Assembly (NCBI RefSeq): GCF_000981385.1 | Contig: NZ_LATZ01000120.1 | Span: 186,001 to 250,000 of the forward strand | DNA length: 64,000 nucleotides | Source: Bacillus sp. SA1-12 | Lineage (GTDB): Bacteria; Bacillota; Bacilli; Bacillales; Bacillaceae | Direction of reading: 5' to 3' | Shown: positions 1-8,190 of the stretch, piece after piece | Layout: the number at the start of each line of letters is the position of its first letter | Numbering within the stretch: the first letter of the stretch is position 1 | Program-made: the position numbers and the translations under genes | Notes under the pieces: generated by a model | Seen by the model: the letters and a program-made list of their open reading frames with translations, nothing else | Told to the model about the DNA's origin: nothing | Databases searched by the model: none

Positions 1-2286
1 ATCAATTTTTAAGCCGTTACCTTTTGCTGAGTCAATGTTAATTGAGCCTTTTAAGGCCTTCACCCGCTCGCTAATTCCTGACAATCCCATACTTTCGGTT
101 TTATCATACCTATGATTATAATCAAACCCAATTCCATTGTCCTCATAATGAAGAACTATTTTTTCTTTTATACAAACAAGAATGATTAATACGTGTGATG
201 CTTTTGAATGCTTTTGGGCATTTGTCAGCAATTCTTGGACAATCCGATAAAGATTTAACTGTGTATCAATATCGAGATTCATTGTAAAGTTACCTGTATT
301 TAATCTGATATCAAAGTCAACGATTTCCTGATATTGCATCACCAGCTTATTAAGAGCCTTAACCAAGCCCAAATCATAAAGCAATTGCGGGCGCAATTCC
401 TGACACGTTTCCCTTGTGGTTTTAATAATTTTCGTCATATTGCTATTCATCTTTTGCAGCTGGTTCTTTAATTCCGTTGATTCCACATCAATTCCAGATA
501 GTACAAGCTCACACTGTCTTTTTAACGAAACTAAATCCTGAAGCACTGAATCATGAAGATCCTTTGCAAGATTTGAGCGTTGCTTTTCTTCAATCGAAAA
601 TAACAGTTTTGTAAGCCATGCCGGATTTTGTCCCTCTGTCTCAATCTTTTGTAAATGCTGCATAAGCTCGTCAATTTTCAAAAAGTTTTCTAACGATACA
701 TTCGTATAAAAAGATAAGGTTTTTAGCCAAGAAATTTCATCGCGTGTAAGTCTCGGTGTATTTAAGATCGACAAACAAAGCAGCACATAGCTCCTATCCT
801 CGGTTTCGCCAATATTAATGACAAAACCCTTATCCACTTCAATTATTTTCCCAATTTCATTCGAAACATTTTTTATTTCTGAAAGATAGGAACCAAAGTC
901 CGCTTCTTTTGCATGCGGGTCAACAGAAGTTATCTCCTTCTGCTTATCAATCTCAATAAAAAAGGCCTTGCTAACCAGCAAAACGTCCACGATGACCTGT
1001 TTCAGTTCGGTGATAACCTGATCTAAATTACTCGACTTCCTAATGCTTTGAGTATATTTAAAAATGCTGTCTTGGTAATTGTATTTTTCAGAAAATCTTT
1101 TCAGTCTGAAGCGGAAATCAAAGATTTCTTTTATATAAAAGACAAGGATCATTGCTAAATAAACTACAATTGTGAGTTTTATCTGATAAAAATCAGGGTT
1201 ACTTTCCTTTAAATTAAGCATAATGCCTACAATAACCAAGGAAGGTATTATTGCTAATAATGAGTAATACCTCAACCTTCCTAATAAAAACTCAATATCA
1301 TATATTTTGGTAGCTAAAAATTGATAAACCAAAGAAAAAGGTATTAATAATAAGAATGCAGCTAAAAAAGTTGGTGAAAAGATATATTTCTGAAAAATGA
1401 CATAAGGTAAAACATAGAATAATAAAAAGGGTGAGAATGCTAGAACATTCGTAACTATTAATATTTTAACTATATACGCTTGTTCCGAGTACTTTATCTT
1501 TTTTAATCCAGTAAATTTCAAAACAAAGGTTAAAATAAGCAAAATAAAAAAAGAACTTAGATTGATCATTCTATTTATATGAAAGCTAAATAAAAATATA
1601 TTTTGAGAAATCTCAGCAAGTAAATTAAGTACTACTAAGAAATATCCAAATTTTATAAAAGCAAAACTAAAGAGTTTTTTCCCGAGTTCATAAAAATATT
1701 GATATAAAAAATGAAGATAACTTACAGGTACCAGAATAAATAAACTTAAGTTAATATATCTGCTTATTTCATCCCCTCTTGAAGAGCCAGTGGCACTAAT
1801 ATATGCCATTGCAATAATTAATAAAAATAAATTAAGCAAATTTGCAGACTTTAAATTAACTGTCTTATTTGATTTATAGATATAAAAGCTACAGAAGATA
1901 CAAAGAGAAAGTACTGTCAATGGTATTATTATAACAAATAGACTCTGTGTACTAAGTAATGAAGTGTAAACCTGGTAATATTTATTTATACCGTCTCTTT
2001 TTAGAGTAAATGATTGTACCTGCTCAAGAACTTCTTGATTTATTAGAGGTTCATGTTTAAATGGGTCTGCACCGTTAACCTCAACGAGAATATCCCCAAC
2101 CTTAATACCTACTTTTTCAGCCCATGATTTTGGTTCTAAATTAGTAATTATTATTTCATTATTCTTGTTTATTTCGACATTTGCTCCAACATATGGATAC
2201 TTAATATTTAAAAAGGAAATATATATTGAAATAATAATACTTATTACCAAAAATAATTTATATGTGTTATTAAAATTACCTCGCAT
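1..2286 (-). CDS. comP: ComP sensor histidine kinase (C-terminus cut by window edge)
   Basis: Membrane sensor kinase that detects the extracellular ComX pheromone and phosphorylates the response regulator ComA (expected just left of the window). About 762 codons are visible, starting at the ATG 20 bases after comX. In order: an N-terminal membrane helix; a PDZ-like segment with GDILVEVNG (residues about 25-85); many hydrophobic helices to about residue 390; a HisKA_3 region with LHDSVLQD (phospho-acceptor His near residue 578); and a HATPase module whose last visible part includes GLSGISERVKAL. Only a few C-terminal residues should be missing. Identity rests on these motifs plus the comQ-comX context. 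Confidence 0.93.
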   Translation of the reverse strand, partial: MRGNFNNTYKLFLVISIIISIYISFLNIKYPYVGANVEINKNNEIIITNLEPKSWAEKVGIKVGDILVEVNGADPFKHEPLINQEVLEQVQSFTLKRDGINKYYQVYTSLLSTQSLFVIIIPLTVLSLCIFCSFYIYKSNKTVNLKSANLLNLFLLIIAMAYISATGSSRGDEISRYINLSLFILVPVSYLHFLYQYFYELGKKLFSFAFIKFGYFLVVLNLLAEISQNIFLFSFHINRMINLSSFFILLILTFVLKFTGLKKIKYSEQAYIVKILIVTNVLAFSPFLLFYVLPYVIFQKYIFSPTFLAAFLLLIPFSLVYQFLATKIYDIEFLLGRLRYYSLLAIIPSLVIVGIMLNLKESNPDFYQIKLTIVVYLAMILVFYIKEIFDFRFRLKRFSEKYNYQDSIFKYTQSIRKSSNLDQVITELKQVIVDVLLVSKAFFIEIDKQKEITSVDPHAKEADFGSYLSEIKNVSNEIGKIIEVDKGFVINIGETEDRSYVLLCLSILNTPRLTRDEISWLKTLSFYTNVSLENFLKIDELMQHLQKIETEGQNPAWLTKLLFSIEEKQRSNLAKDLHDSVLQDLVSLKRQCELVLSGIDVESTELKNQLQKMNSNMTKIIKTTRETCQELRPQLLYDLGLVKALNKLVMQYQEIVDFDIRLNTGNFTMNLDIDTQLNLYRIVQELLTNAQKHSKASHVLIILVCIKEKIVLHYEDNGIGFDYNHRYDKTESMGLSGISERVKALKGSINIDSAKGNGLKID

Positions 2287-2306
2287 TGCGGACACCTTTC
2301 AATATT

Positions 2307-2465
2307 TTAAGCCCAATAAGTATTTAATAACTTTCCAGAATTAAGAATCCCCTCAATCACAGCCAAAACATCATCTAGATCCACCCCAAGCAAACTTGCT
2401 TGTCCGTTAATAACTTTTTCTAATACATCTGGATTTTCAATTAAAAAGTTTACAATTTCATGCAT
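2307..2465 (-). CDS. comX: ComX pheromone precursor, 52 aa
   Basis: Secreted peptide pheromone precursor of the ComQXP quorum-sensing system. The 52-residue product begins MHEIVNFLIENPDVLEKVIN and ends KLLNTYWA, placing the Trp expected to be isoprenylated by ComQ at the penultimate position (residue 51). A ribosome binding site (AAGGAGAG) lies in the end of comQ. The gene sits 4 bases after comQ and 20 bases before comP, the standard order. The N-terminal half matches the ComX family (VxFLxxNPxVLxxV), while the C-terminal pheromone portion is family-variable as expected. Shorter than usual ORF cut-offs, so easily missed. The processing site cannot be set from sequence. Confidence 0.92.
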   Translation of the reverse strand: MHEIVNFLIENPDVLEKVINGQASLLGVDLDDVLAVIEGILNSGKLLNTYWA

Positions 2466-2469
2466 GGCT

Positions 2470-3402
2470 TTATCTCTCCTTATGATTGGTTTTATTTTTT
2501 ATTAAATGGAATTTCAAGCTTTCAATTTGGAATGAATTGATTTTTAATCCTTCGATCATTCGTATTGCCCGGTTGATGGCAACTTGGCTTATAACATTTA
2601 AATATTGAGCTACGCCAGAATTCAGGAGTTTTTGTTTATAGTATTTAAAATCGCCAAATTCCTCAAGAATGTCTTTTCCACTCGAAAAAAACGTTAACAG
2701 ATCATGAGCATGTTTGTTGTAGCCCTGTTGTAAATATAAAATGGCCAAAGATTTCTTTTGAATCGAACGGTCATTTTTCATCGGATTAAAGAGATCTCTG
2801 AGATCGTTATCAGCTTGTGCGGCAATGCCAATTTGATAAGAATAGTTCTCCACCTCAGGATTATTGGCATTTGCAAGCAGCATTCCGCTTACACAGGCAA
2901 GTGCAATTAGTGATCCTGACTTAAGCTTCATCATTTCTAAACATTCTTCTTCTGTGCTTATGGAGTTTTGCAAATCTTCATGCTGCCCTTCCATTGCCTG
3001 AACAGCGTATTTATTAACAGCATGCAAAATTTGCTGTTGAAACGGAGAAGATAGTGTTAGAAAAGTGTGTTGGCTAACTGTATACAGTGTGGTAGCAGCA
3101 TTTAAAGCAATTGCAGGATCCATTTGCATCCAAAGTTCATTCTTATTATCCAAGTCCTCAAGATCATCAAACATATCAAATGACAAAATTAACAATTCAA
3201 TTGCTGCTGCCAGCCGGAGAGCTTCTGGGTCTTTTCCCCCAAATGCATGATGATGAACAAGCGCCAATTGACCAAAACTAAAACGTTTTTTAGAATTAAC
3301 AAAGGATTGTAATAGGTCTTGCAGCGTCGTATTCTTAACATTTATGGCAATCGCCTGGTTCATCTGTTCTTGGATTGATTGAAAGTCTACAACTTCTATC
3401 AC
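2470..3402 (-). CDS. comQ: ComQ isoprenyl transferase
   Basis: Polyprenyl-synthase-fold enzyme that isoprenylates the Trp of ComX and is needed for its processing and export. Both prenyl-diphosphate/Mg binding motifs are visible: first Asp-rich motif DDLED (near residue 80) and second DNDLRD (near residue 200). Length (310 aa) is normal for ComQ. I prefer the GTG at 3402, five bases after AAAGGGG; an in-frame GTG at 3408 overlaps the ribosome binding site. It is followed without terminator by comX and comP, so the three are probably one transcript. A possible -10 (TATAGT) lies just upstream. Confidence 0.93.
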   Translation of the reverse strand: MIEVVDFQSIQEQMNQAIAINVKNTTLQDLLQSFVNSKKRFSFGQLALVHHHAFGGKDPEALRLAAAIELLILSFDMFDDLEDLDNKNELWMQMDPAIALNAATTLYTVSQHTFLTLSSPFQQQILHAVNKYAVQAMEGQHEDLQNSISTEEECLEMMKLKSGSLIALACVSGMLLANANNPEVENYSYQIGIAAQADNDLRDLFNPMKNDRSIQKKSLAILYLQQGYNKHAHDLLTFFSSGKDILEEFGDFKYYKQKLLNSGVAQYLNVISQVAINRAIRMIEGLKINSFQIESLKFHLIKNKTNHKER

Positions 3403-3525
3403 AGTCACCCCTTTGGCTTAATATTACTATACTAAGGGGGATTTGAGTAGTAGTGAAAATAGTATATTATACCCTATTCCATTACATCTATACCTATTCC
3501 TTTTAAATATGTCATTTTATAACAT

Positions 3526-3559
3526 AAAAAAAACTTGGCAAATTAGCCAAGTTTTTTTT
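3526..3559 (-). terminator. Rho-independent terminator of degQ
   Basis: Stem ACTTGGC / GCCAAGT with a six-base loop, flanked by A and T runs on both sides, so it can work in both directions. It lies 12 bases after the degQ stop codon. Confidence 0.88.
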
Positions 3560-3571
3560 ATGTATAATAAT

Positions 3572-3712
3572 TTAAGAGACGTTCAATACTGCATATTTAT
3601 CATACTTATCGATACTTTTATTTATACTGTGTAATGATTCTTTCGTTTCTTTAATTTCTTGTTCGAGTTTTAGTAACAGCTTCGTCATTTCTTCAATCTT
3701 TTGCTGATCCAT
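3572..3712 (-). CDS. degQ: DegQ regulatory peptide, 46 aa
   Basis: Small pleiotropic regulator that in B. subtilis stimulates phosphotransfer from DegS to DegU and so raises exoprotease production. The 46-residue product has the same length as B. subtilis DegQ and the same signature, with LEQEIKETKESLHSINKSID closely matching the family pattern. It starts with ATG after AAGGAGTG. Position immediately upstream of comQ on the same strand is also the B. subtilis arrangement, which supports the identification independently. The short length hides it from ordinary ORF calls. Its promoter probably responds to ComA (see the site near 3850). Confidence 0.92.
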   Translation of the reverse strand: MDQQKIEEMTKLLLKLEQEIKETKESLHSINKSIDKYDKYAVLNVS

Positions 3713-3842
3713 CGTTTCACACTCCTTATAAGTTGGTAAGCGAATGCATGGCCAACGTATACAAAATCAATGTTCTATATATAAAAATTCTAAAATACTT
3801 AGCGATAATTTTCACCGAAAATAATACGTAATACTCAATGCG

Positions 3843-3866
3843 CGATACCGCAAACATACGCAATAG
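3843..3866 (-). promoter_or_regulatory. Candidate ComA-binding site upstream of degQ
   Basis: On the minus strand the sequence reads TTGCG-TATGT-TTGCGG-TAT-CGCGCA. ComA boxes are built from TTGCGG half-sites and their inverted copies. The two direct half-sites are clear and the inverted one is poor. It lies about 135-155 bases upstream of the degQ start, a plausible activator position. Confidence 0.4.
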
Positions 3867-4232
3867 TCCAAATTATGTATTTTAGATACATCTTTATACC
3901 TGATTCATTAATAAATGATGCCTTTTTATCGCCTTATAAAACTTTACGTGTTTTTGTTGATTCAAATAGGGGTAATGAAATTATTTCTAGCTCTCTGCTT
4001 TTTATATAGGCACTGACATACTATTTTAACTTCCGCTGCAGAAGCTTGCTTACCTCTTATAGTGCAAGCCCACCTCTGCACCTTCCGCAGGCTTAGATCT
4101 TTCCTGTCCCATTGTCCAACAGGAGTCACGAGAATCCCTTTTAATCAATCAATTTAAGACAAACATAGTACTCTTCCCACTTTAATAAGAACTCAAACCT
4201 ATTTACGCAAAAAAATAGGATAAAACACAAAA
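3867..4232. other. Intergenic, no gene recognised
   Basis: No convincing ORF. The part around 4020-4135 is GC-richer and contains several imperfect CTTCCGC/GCAGAAG-type complementary pieces, like a worn intergenic dispersed repeat. That reading is weak. Confidence 0.3.
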
Positions 4233-4277
4233 GGTTGACTCCTTTCGTCTTAATCACAGTGACGAAAGAAGTCAACC
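4233..4277 (-). terminator. Large hairpin, probable terminator
   Basis: Arms GGTTGACT-CTTTCGTC and GACGAAAG-AGTCAACC enclose an 11-base loop, with T-rich sequence on both sides. It lies downstream of the minus-strand gene at 4417-4641, with the structured block 4305-4405 in between. Confidence 0.65.
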
Positions 4278-4304
4278 CATTTTCTTTTCTTCTAATCTTA
4301 ACGG

Positions 4305-4405
4305 GCAGAAAGTCCCCACAAAAGGATATAAGAGGGATACTGCCCGTAAACTATCCGACAAGGGGTTGTTGCCCAAGCCAGGCGAGACATAAAGCCGTCG
4401 CGTGA
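4305..4405. other. Structured non-coding block of unknown nature
   Basis: GC-richer than its surroundings. A perfect 8-base stem ACGGGCAG / CTGCCCGT closes a purine-rich loop of about 30 bases, followed by further short complementary segments (GGGGTTGTTGCCC, CGGCTTTATG). No ORF with a ribosome binding site covers it. It could be the 3' part of the neighbouring mRNA, a small RNA, or a dispersed repeat. Confidence 0.3.
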
Positions 4406-4416
4406 TAAGTCCCGCT

Positions 4417-4641
4417 TTATACAGTTAAAATATTATGATCAAATATATTCTGCGCTTTTAAAATTGCCAGTTCAATTAATTCAGCTCTTTTCTCTTTAGG
4501 CCCCTGATACTCTAAGGTGTAGTCTTCAATTCCAGTTTTTGAAAACAAGCATTCCATTTTAATTTTGCAATTGTCTTTCATAACCGAAAATACCGCAACC
4601 ATCTTATCGTCCAAGACAAAAAATGTTGGCTGCCCTCCCAT
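4417..4641 (-). CDS. Small hypothetical protein, 74 aa
   Basis: Family not recognised. The product begins MGGQPTFFVLDDKMVAVFSV and reads as an alternating beta-strand pattern followed by an amphipathic helix (KRAELIELAILKAQNIF). The ATG at 4641 is chosen because AAAGGAGG lies 11 bases upstream; the frame is open further upstream to 4755, so a longer 112-residue product is possible. No signal peptide or membrane helix. It is a single gene between degQ and the divergent TerC-type gene, with a hairpin downstream. Confidence 0.55.
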   Translation of the reverse strand: MGGQPTFFVLDDKMVAVFSVMKDNCKIKMECLFSKTGIEDYTLEYQGPKEKRAELIELAILKAQNIFDHNILTV

Positions 4642-4910
4642 AGAGATAAAGACCTCCTTTAATTGCTCAATTATCATTTTTATAGGCTTATACATTATAA
4701 AGATTCTACGGTATCTGTGTGTTTCCTTTTTTATTTTCTTAATTTTTTCAATCAAAAATTAGAAAAAATAAAAAAACATTCTATTCACTAAACATTATGC
4801 TCTAAAATACAATAAACTTACACTATTTTCCTTATCAGACCAGTGTTAAATCTTAACAAGGATACATTGCTCCATACCGTTAAAAATAGGAGAAGTGGGG
4901 TGAAAATAAA

Positions 4911-5603
4911 ATGGATTTTATCTCTATTGAGTTTTTTACTGCACTTCTGTCAATAGTTGTTATTGACTTAGTTCTTGCCGGTGATAATGCAATTGTCATT
5001 GGTCTTGCAGCCCGTAATCTTCCTAAGGATCAGCAAAAGAAAGTGATTCTTTTCGGAACGATTGGGGCCATTATTATTAGGGCTCTTGCTACACTGGTCG
5101 TTGTTTATTTGCTGAAGATTCCTGGACTGCTTCTTGTCGGCGGTTTGGTTCTATTATGGATTGCCTACAACTTGATGACAGATGAAAATAGTCATGAGGT
5201 AAAATCAGGCTATAGCTTCTGGGCAGCGATTCGTACCATTATCATTGCAGATGCTGCAATGGGGCTCGACAATGTGCTTGCCGTAGCTGGAGCAGCACAC
5301 GGCAGCTTTTTATTAGTTATATTAGGCTTGTTAATCTCCATTCCAATTGTCGTATGGGGAAGTACTGTGATATTGAAATTTATTGAAAGATACCCGCTAA
5401 TTATTTTAGTCGGTGCCGCAGTTGTCGCTTGGACAGCAACGAAGATGATTGTTAAAGAACCTTTTCTGCAGAACTTTTTTGCGGATGATTGGGTTCAGTA
5501 TGCCTTTGAGATTATTGTCGTTGCGGCAATCGTTATTACGGGTTATGTTAAAATGAAGCGCAACGAACAAAGTGAGCAAACAAGAGAAAAAAGTGCTAGT
5601 TAA
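4911..5603 (+). CDS. TerC-family integral membrane protein (YjbE-like)
   Basis: Polytopic membrane protein of the TerC family, whose members are linked to metal ion (often manganese) export or metal loading of secreted proteins. The 230 residues contain about seven hydrophobic helices. The two family motifs with acidic residues inside helices are present: DLVLAGDNAIVIGLA (about 20-35) and ADAAMGLDNVLAVAGAAHG (about 112-130). Length fits the YjbE/YceF short type. No yybP-ykoY-like leader is visible upstream. It is monocistronic, with a terminator overlapping its stop codon. Confidence 0.88.
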   Translation: MDFISIEFFTALLSIVVIDLVLAGDNAIVIGLAARNLPKDQQKKVILFGTIGAIIIRALATLVVVYLLKIPGLLLVGGLVLLWIAYNLMTDENSHEVKSGYSFWAAIRTIIIADAAMGLDNVLAVAGAAHGSFLLVILGLLISIPIVVWGSTVILKFIERYPLIILVGAAVVAWTATKMIVKEPFLQNFFADDWVQYAFEIIVVAAIVITGYVKMKRNEQSEQTREKSAS

Positions 5604-5625
5604 TGAAAGTTAACTAGCACTTTTT
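5587..5625 (+). terminator. Terminator of the TerC-family gene
   Basis: Perfect stem AAAGTGCTAGTTAA / TTAACTAGCACTTT with a TGAAAG loop and a T-run; the stop codon is inside the left arm. Confidence 0.9.
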
Positions 5626-5688
5626 GCCACAAAATATATTGAACCATATTAGGAAAATGAAATCTATAGGATTAAACATTTGCTGGCT

Positions 5689-5805
5689 TTACATGTGTTT
5701 AAATAAACTCATTGTAATCTTTATCCACCCAAAAAAGGATAACCATAATGGGACACTTAACAATGTTGCCCAAAACATACCCTTCATAAAGTTTTCTTCG
5801 TGCAT
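5689..5805 (-). CDS. Small membrane protein, 38 aa
   Basis: Short ORF with a good ribosome binding site (GTGAGGAGA) five bases before ATG. The product starts MHEENFMKGMFWATLLSVPL and continues LWLSFFGWIKITMSLFKHM: a charged N-terminus, one membrane helix and a basic end. It resembles the many single-helix peptides of Bacillaceae, but no named family is claimed. It is convergent with the TerC-family gene. Confidence 0.6.
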   Translation of the reverse strand: MHEENFMKGMFWATLLSVPLWLSFFGWIKITMSLFKHM

Positions 5806-6062
5806 TCTCCTCACACCTCTCAAAATTAGATGCTAATCTTAGCTTATCCATGGTGTATGTATTTAAACATAAAAGAAAACGCTTACATAATTTATTTCCT
5901 TGTTTCTATTATCTTTATTCCTTTTTTAGAAGCTTAATTCCTGTGAAAAGTTTTCTTCATTTTCTTACATTATTTTTATTTCCCCTTTTTCATATCTTAA
6001 AAACACCTTAGTTATTTCATCAGCATATAGTGTTACATATTTGTTGGTAAGGAGTGGGAAGT

Positions 6063-7517
6063 GTGCCTGCCATTAACGGGAACCAATACTTAGCACGCAT
6101 GGATCAAATAAAGCCTGAGGTTTGGATAAAAGGCGAAAAGATTCAGGGTTCATTATCAATGCACCCTGCATATAAAGGGGCAATGAAGACGAAAGCAGCT
6201 CTTTATGATCTACAGGTTCATCCTGAGTTGATCAACAAAATGACATATAAGTCGCCAAAAACAAATGAAAGAGTTGGTTTATCATTTCTCCAGCCAAAAT
6301 CAAAGGAAGATCTTGAAGCGCGAAGGGATATGATCAAGATCTGGGCGACAAAAACAGCCGGCATGATGGGGCGAACACCTGATTACCTGAATACGGTTCT
6401 TATGACGCTATCAGCTTCAGCAAGCATTCTTAATGATCAAGATGAAGAGTTTAGCAATAACCTTATCCTTCTCTATGAAACTGCACGTGAAAAAGATCTT
6501 TCTTTTACCCATAGCTTTATTAATCCGCAGGTGAATCGCTCTTCAGGGTATGCTGAGCAATCTGCTCAGCCGATTGCACTTACTATTGTGAAAAAAACTT
6601 CAGAAGGACTTATCGTTAAAGGAGCTAGGCTTCTAGCAACTCAAGGCGGCATGACTGATGAAGTTTTAGTTTTACCATCTGGCTCTCATGTGAAAGATGA
6701 AGCATATGCTTTTTCTTTTAGCATTCCTTCTGATACAAAGGGCTTAAAGTTTATTTGCCGTGAATCCTATTATCAAGGTGAATCTACTATTAATTATCCA
6801 CTTTCATCTCGTTTTCATGAAATGGATACGATCATGATTTTTGATAATGTGCTAGTTCCATGGGAGCGTGTATTTTTTTACCACCGCCAAGATATAGCTC
6901 AAAAGCTCTTTGCCAGAAGCAGCTTTACGCCGCTTGCCCTCCATCAAGTTATCATCAGACAAATCGTAAAAACAGAGTTCATTTTAGGGCTCGCTCAAAA
7001 AATGGTGCACACTTTAAATGTATCTGAATATCAACATATTAAAGAGAAAATAAGTGAAATGATCATGGGGTTAGAAACGATGAAAGCGCTATTGGATCGC
7101 GCCGAGCTTCATGCCAGTGAGGATAGCTGGGGAACAGTTGTTCCTAATGCGAATTCATTATATGTTGCCGTAACGATGTTTCCAAAGCTATATCCAAGGT
7201 TCATTGAAATCTTACAGCTTATTGGGGCTGGGGGCTTAGTTTCGATTCCTAATGAAGAGGATTTCCAATCCTCGTTAGATGCAGATATATCTCAGTATTT
7301 CCAAGGGGCTGCCTGTGATGCTGTCACAAAGACGAAGATTTTCAGGCTTGCATGGGATTTAACAATGAGTGCCTTTGGGACCCGCCAAACTCAATATGAA
7401 CGCTATTTTTTTGGAGACCCAGTGAGGCTGGCTTCCAACCTCTATAGCGGATATCCGAGGGATGACTATGTTAAACAGGTCGAGGATTTTTTAAACAATA
7501 ATAAAGAGGCTCACTAA
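6063..7517 (+). CDS. 4-hydroxyphenylacetate 3-hydroxylase (HpaB) family flavin monooxygenase
   Basis: FADH2-dependent aromatic hydroxylase of the HpaB/YoaI family (about 484 aa), which ortho-hydroxylates phenols such as 4-hydroxyphenylacetate. Family features include the N-terminal stretch NGNQYLARMDQIKPEVWIKG, the acyl-CoA-dehydrogenase-like middle with DNVLVPWERVFF (about 265-276), and the C-terminal GTRQTQYERYFFGDP. I place the start at the GTG at 6063 (8 bases after AAGGAG), not the in-frame GTG at 6054 that overlaps it. No HpaC-type flavin reductase or aromatic-degradation gene is adjacent, so reduced flavin must come from elsewhere and the natural substrate is uncertain. Confidence 0.87.
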   Translation: MPAINGNQYLARMDQIKPEVWIKGEKIQGSLSMHPAYKGAMKTKAALYDLQVHPELINKMTYKSPKTNERVGLSFLQPKSKEDLEARRDMIKIWATKTAGMMGRTPDYLNTVLMTLSASASILNDQDEEFSNNLILLYETAREKDLSFTHSFINPQVNRSSGYAEQSAQPIALTIVKKTSEGLIVKGARLLATQGGMTDEVLVLPSGSHVKDEAYAFSFSIPSDTKGLKFICRESYYQGESTINYPLSSRFHEMDTIMIFDNVLVPWERVFFYHRQDIAQKLFARSSFTPLALHQVIIRQIVKTEFILGLAQKMVHTLNVSEYQHIKEKISEMIMGLETMKALLDRAELHASEDSWGTVVPNANSLYVAVTMFPKLYPRFIEILQLIGAGGLVSIPNEEDFQSSLDADISQYFQGAACDAVTKTKIFRLAWDLTMSAFGTRQTQYERYFFGDPVRLASNLYSGYPRDDYVKQVEDFLNNNKEAH

Positions 7518-7531
7518 TCTAAGAGCCTCTT
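7504..7531. terminator. Terminator between hpaB-like gene and yueH
   Basis: Stem AAGAGGCTC / GAGCCTCTT overlapping the stop codon of the plus-strand gene. It is usable by both convergent genes. Confidence 0.75.
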
Positions 7532-7540
7532 ACATTTGCC

Positions 7541-7789
7541 TTACATTTCCCCTACCCAGTGAATTAATTTAGCTGCCAACTCTTCCGCAGTCTCTTCCGC
7601 TACATTTTTCGACAAGGACTCAAAAAGCCGCGCTTTAAGCTCCTCTCTTTCCTCCTCATATTGAACCGACGTAGACCATTCGATTTCAGGAATCGCAATC
7701 AGGCTAAATTCTTGTTTTTTATTTTCATATATATACACATTTTCTATAAAAACTTTTCCATTATGTACATTCGCTTTTCTTATTTTCAT
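7541..7789 (-). CDS. yueH: YueH-family protein, 82 aa
   Basis: Small cytoplasmic protein of unknown function resembling B. subtilis YueH: conserved MKIRKA start, IPEIEWST core and a C-terminus ending in HWVGEM-type residues. The surroundings support this, because yueG and yueF follow upstream on the same strand exactly as in B. subtilis. The ATG is preceded by AGGAAAGG. The C-terminal half is acidic and helical (EEEREELKARLFESLS). No membrane segment. Confidence 0.65.
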   Translation of the reverse strand: MKIRKANVHNGKVFIENVYIYENKKQEFSLIAIPEIEWSTSVQYEEEREELKARLFESLSKNVAEETAEELAAKLIHWVGEM

Positions 7790-7855
7790 TTACAACAATC
7801 CTTTCCTACAATCTCTCAGCTTTATTATAGTAAATTTTATCAGTTTTACATAATA

Positions 7856-7896
7856 AAAAAAGGGTCTGACTCCTGATCTGGAGTCTGCCCTTTTTT
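7856..7896 (-). terminator. Terminator of yueG
   Basis: Stem AAGGGTCTGACTCC / GGAGTCTGCCCTT flanked by A and T runs, touching the yueG stop codon. Confidence 0.88.
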
Positions 7897-8117
7897 CAAC
7901 TATTAAAGAAATTCGATTGATCAAACAGGTCAATATCACTAAAATTTGTAATATTAAATAGATTATGCATCTCAATAAAATCTCCATTATTTGCTACACC
8001 AGAACCTAATGAAGATTTATCTACACTTTTTGGAGATAAGCTGAACGAATCTCCAACCTTAAAAATCGCATTCTCTTCAATCGAGTTTAATTGCACTGGA
8101 CCGACAAATGCAGGCAT
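7896..8117 (-). CDS. yueG: GerPA/GerPF-family spore germination protein (YueG-like)
   Basis: The 73-residue protein has the GerPA/GerPF family layout: N-terminal PAFVGPVQLNSI, a central GDSFSLSPKS, then GSGVANNGDF. GerP proteins help germinants pass the spore coat. This is the stand-alone yueG-type copy rather than part of a gerP operon. RBS GGGGGAGGAAGAGCA precedes the ATG. It indicates an endospore former. Expression is likely in the mother cell, but no sigma-K promoter was assigned. Confidence 0.85.
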   Translation of the reverse strand: MPAFVGPVQLNSIEENAIFKVGDSFSLSPKSVDKSSLGSGVANNGDFIEMHNLFNITNFSDIDLFDQSNFFNS

Positions 8118-8190
8118 TGCTCTTCCTCCCCCTTTAGCCCATTAAGCGGCTTTATCGCCATTATATGAGTAAAAGGTAAAATGGTTCTGC

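Noticed and set aside
3443..3634. 63-codon plus-strand ORF between comQ and degQ
   Set aside because: It runs antisense through the degQ terminator and the degQ 3' end, with no ribosome binding site; degQ on the other strand is far better supported.
4780..4910. Manganese (yybP-ykoY) riboswitch before the TerC-family gene
   Set aside because: Leaders of TerC-family genes often carry one, but the GGGGAGUA-type core is absent and the sequence is short and AT-rich.
5624..5836. 70-codon plus-strand ORF after the TerC-family gene
   Set aside because: No ribosome binding site and it starts in the terminator; the opposite strand has a small gene with a good site.
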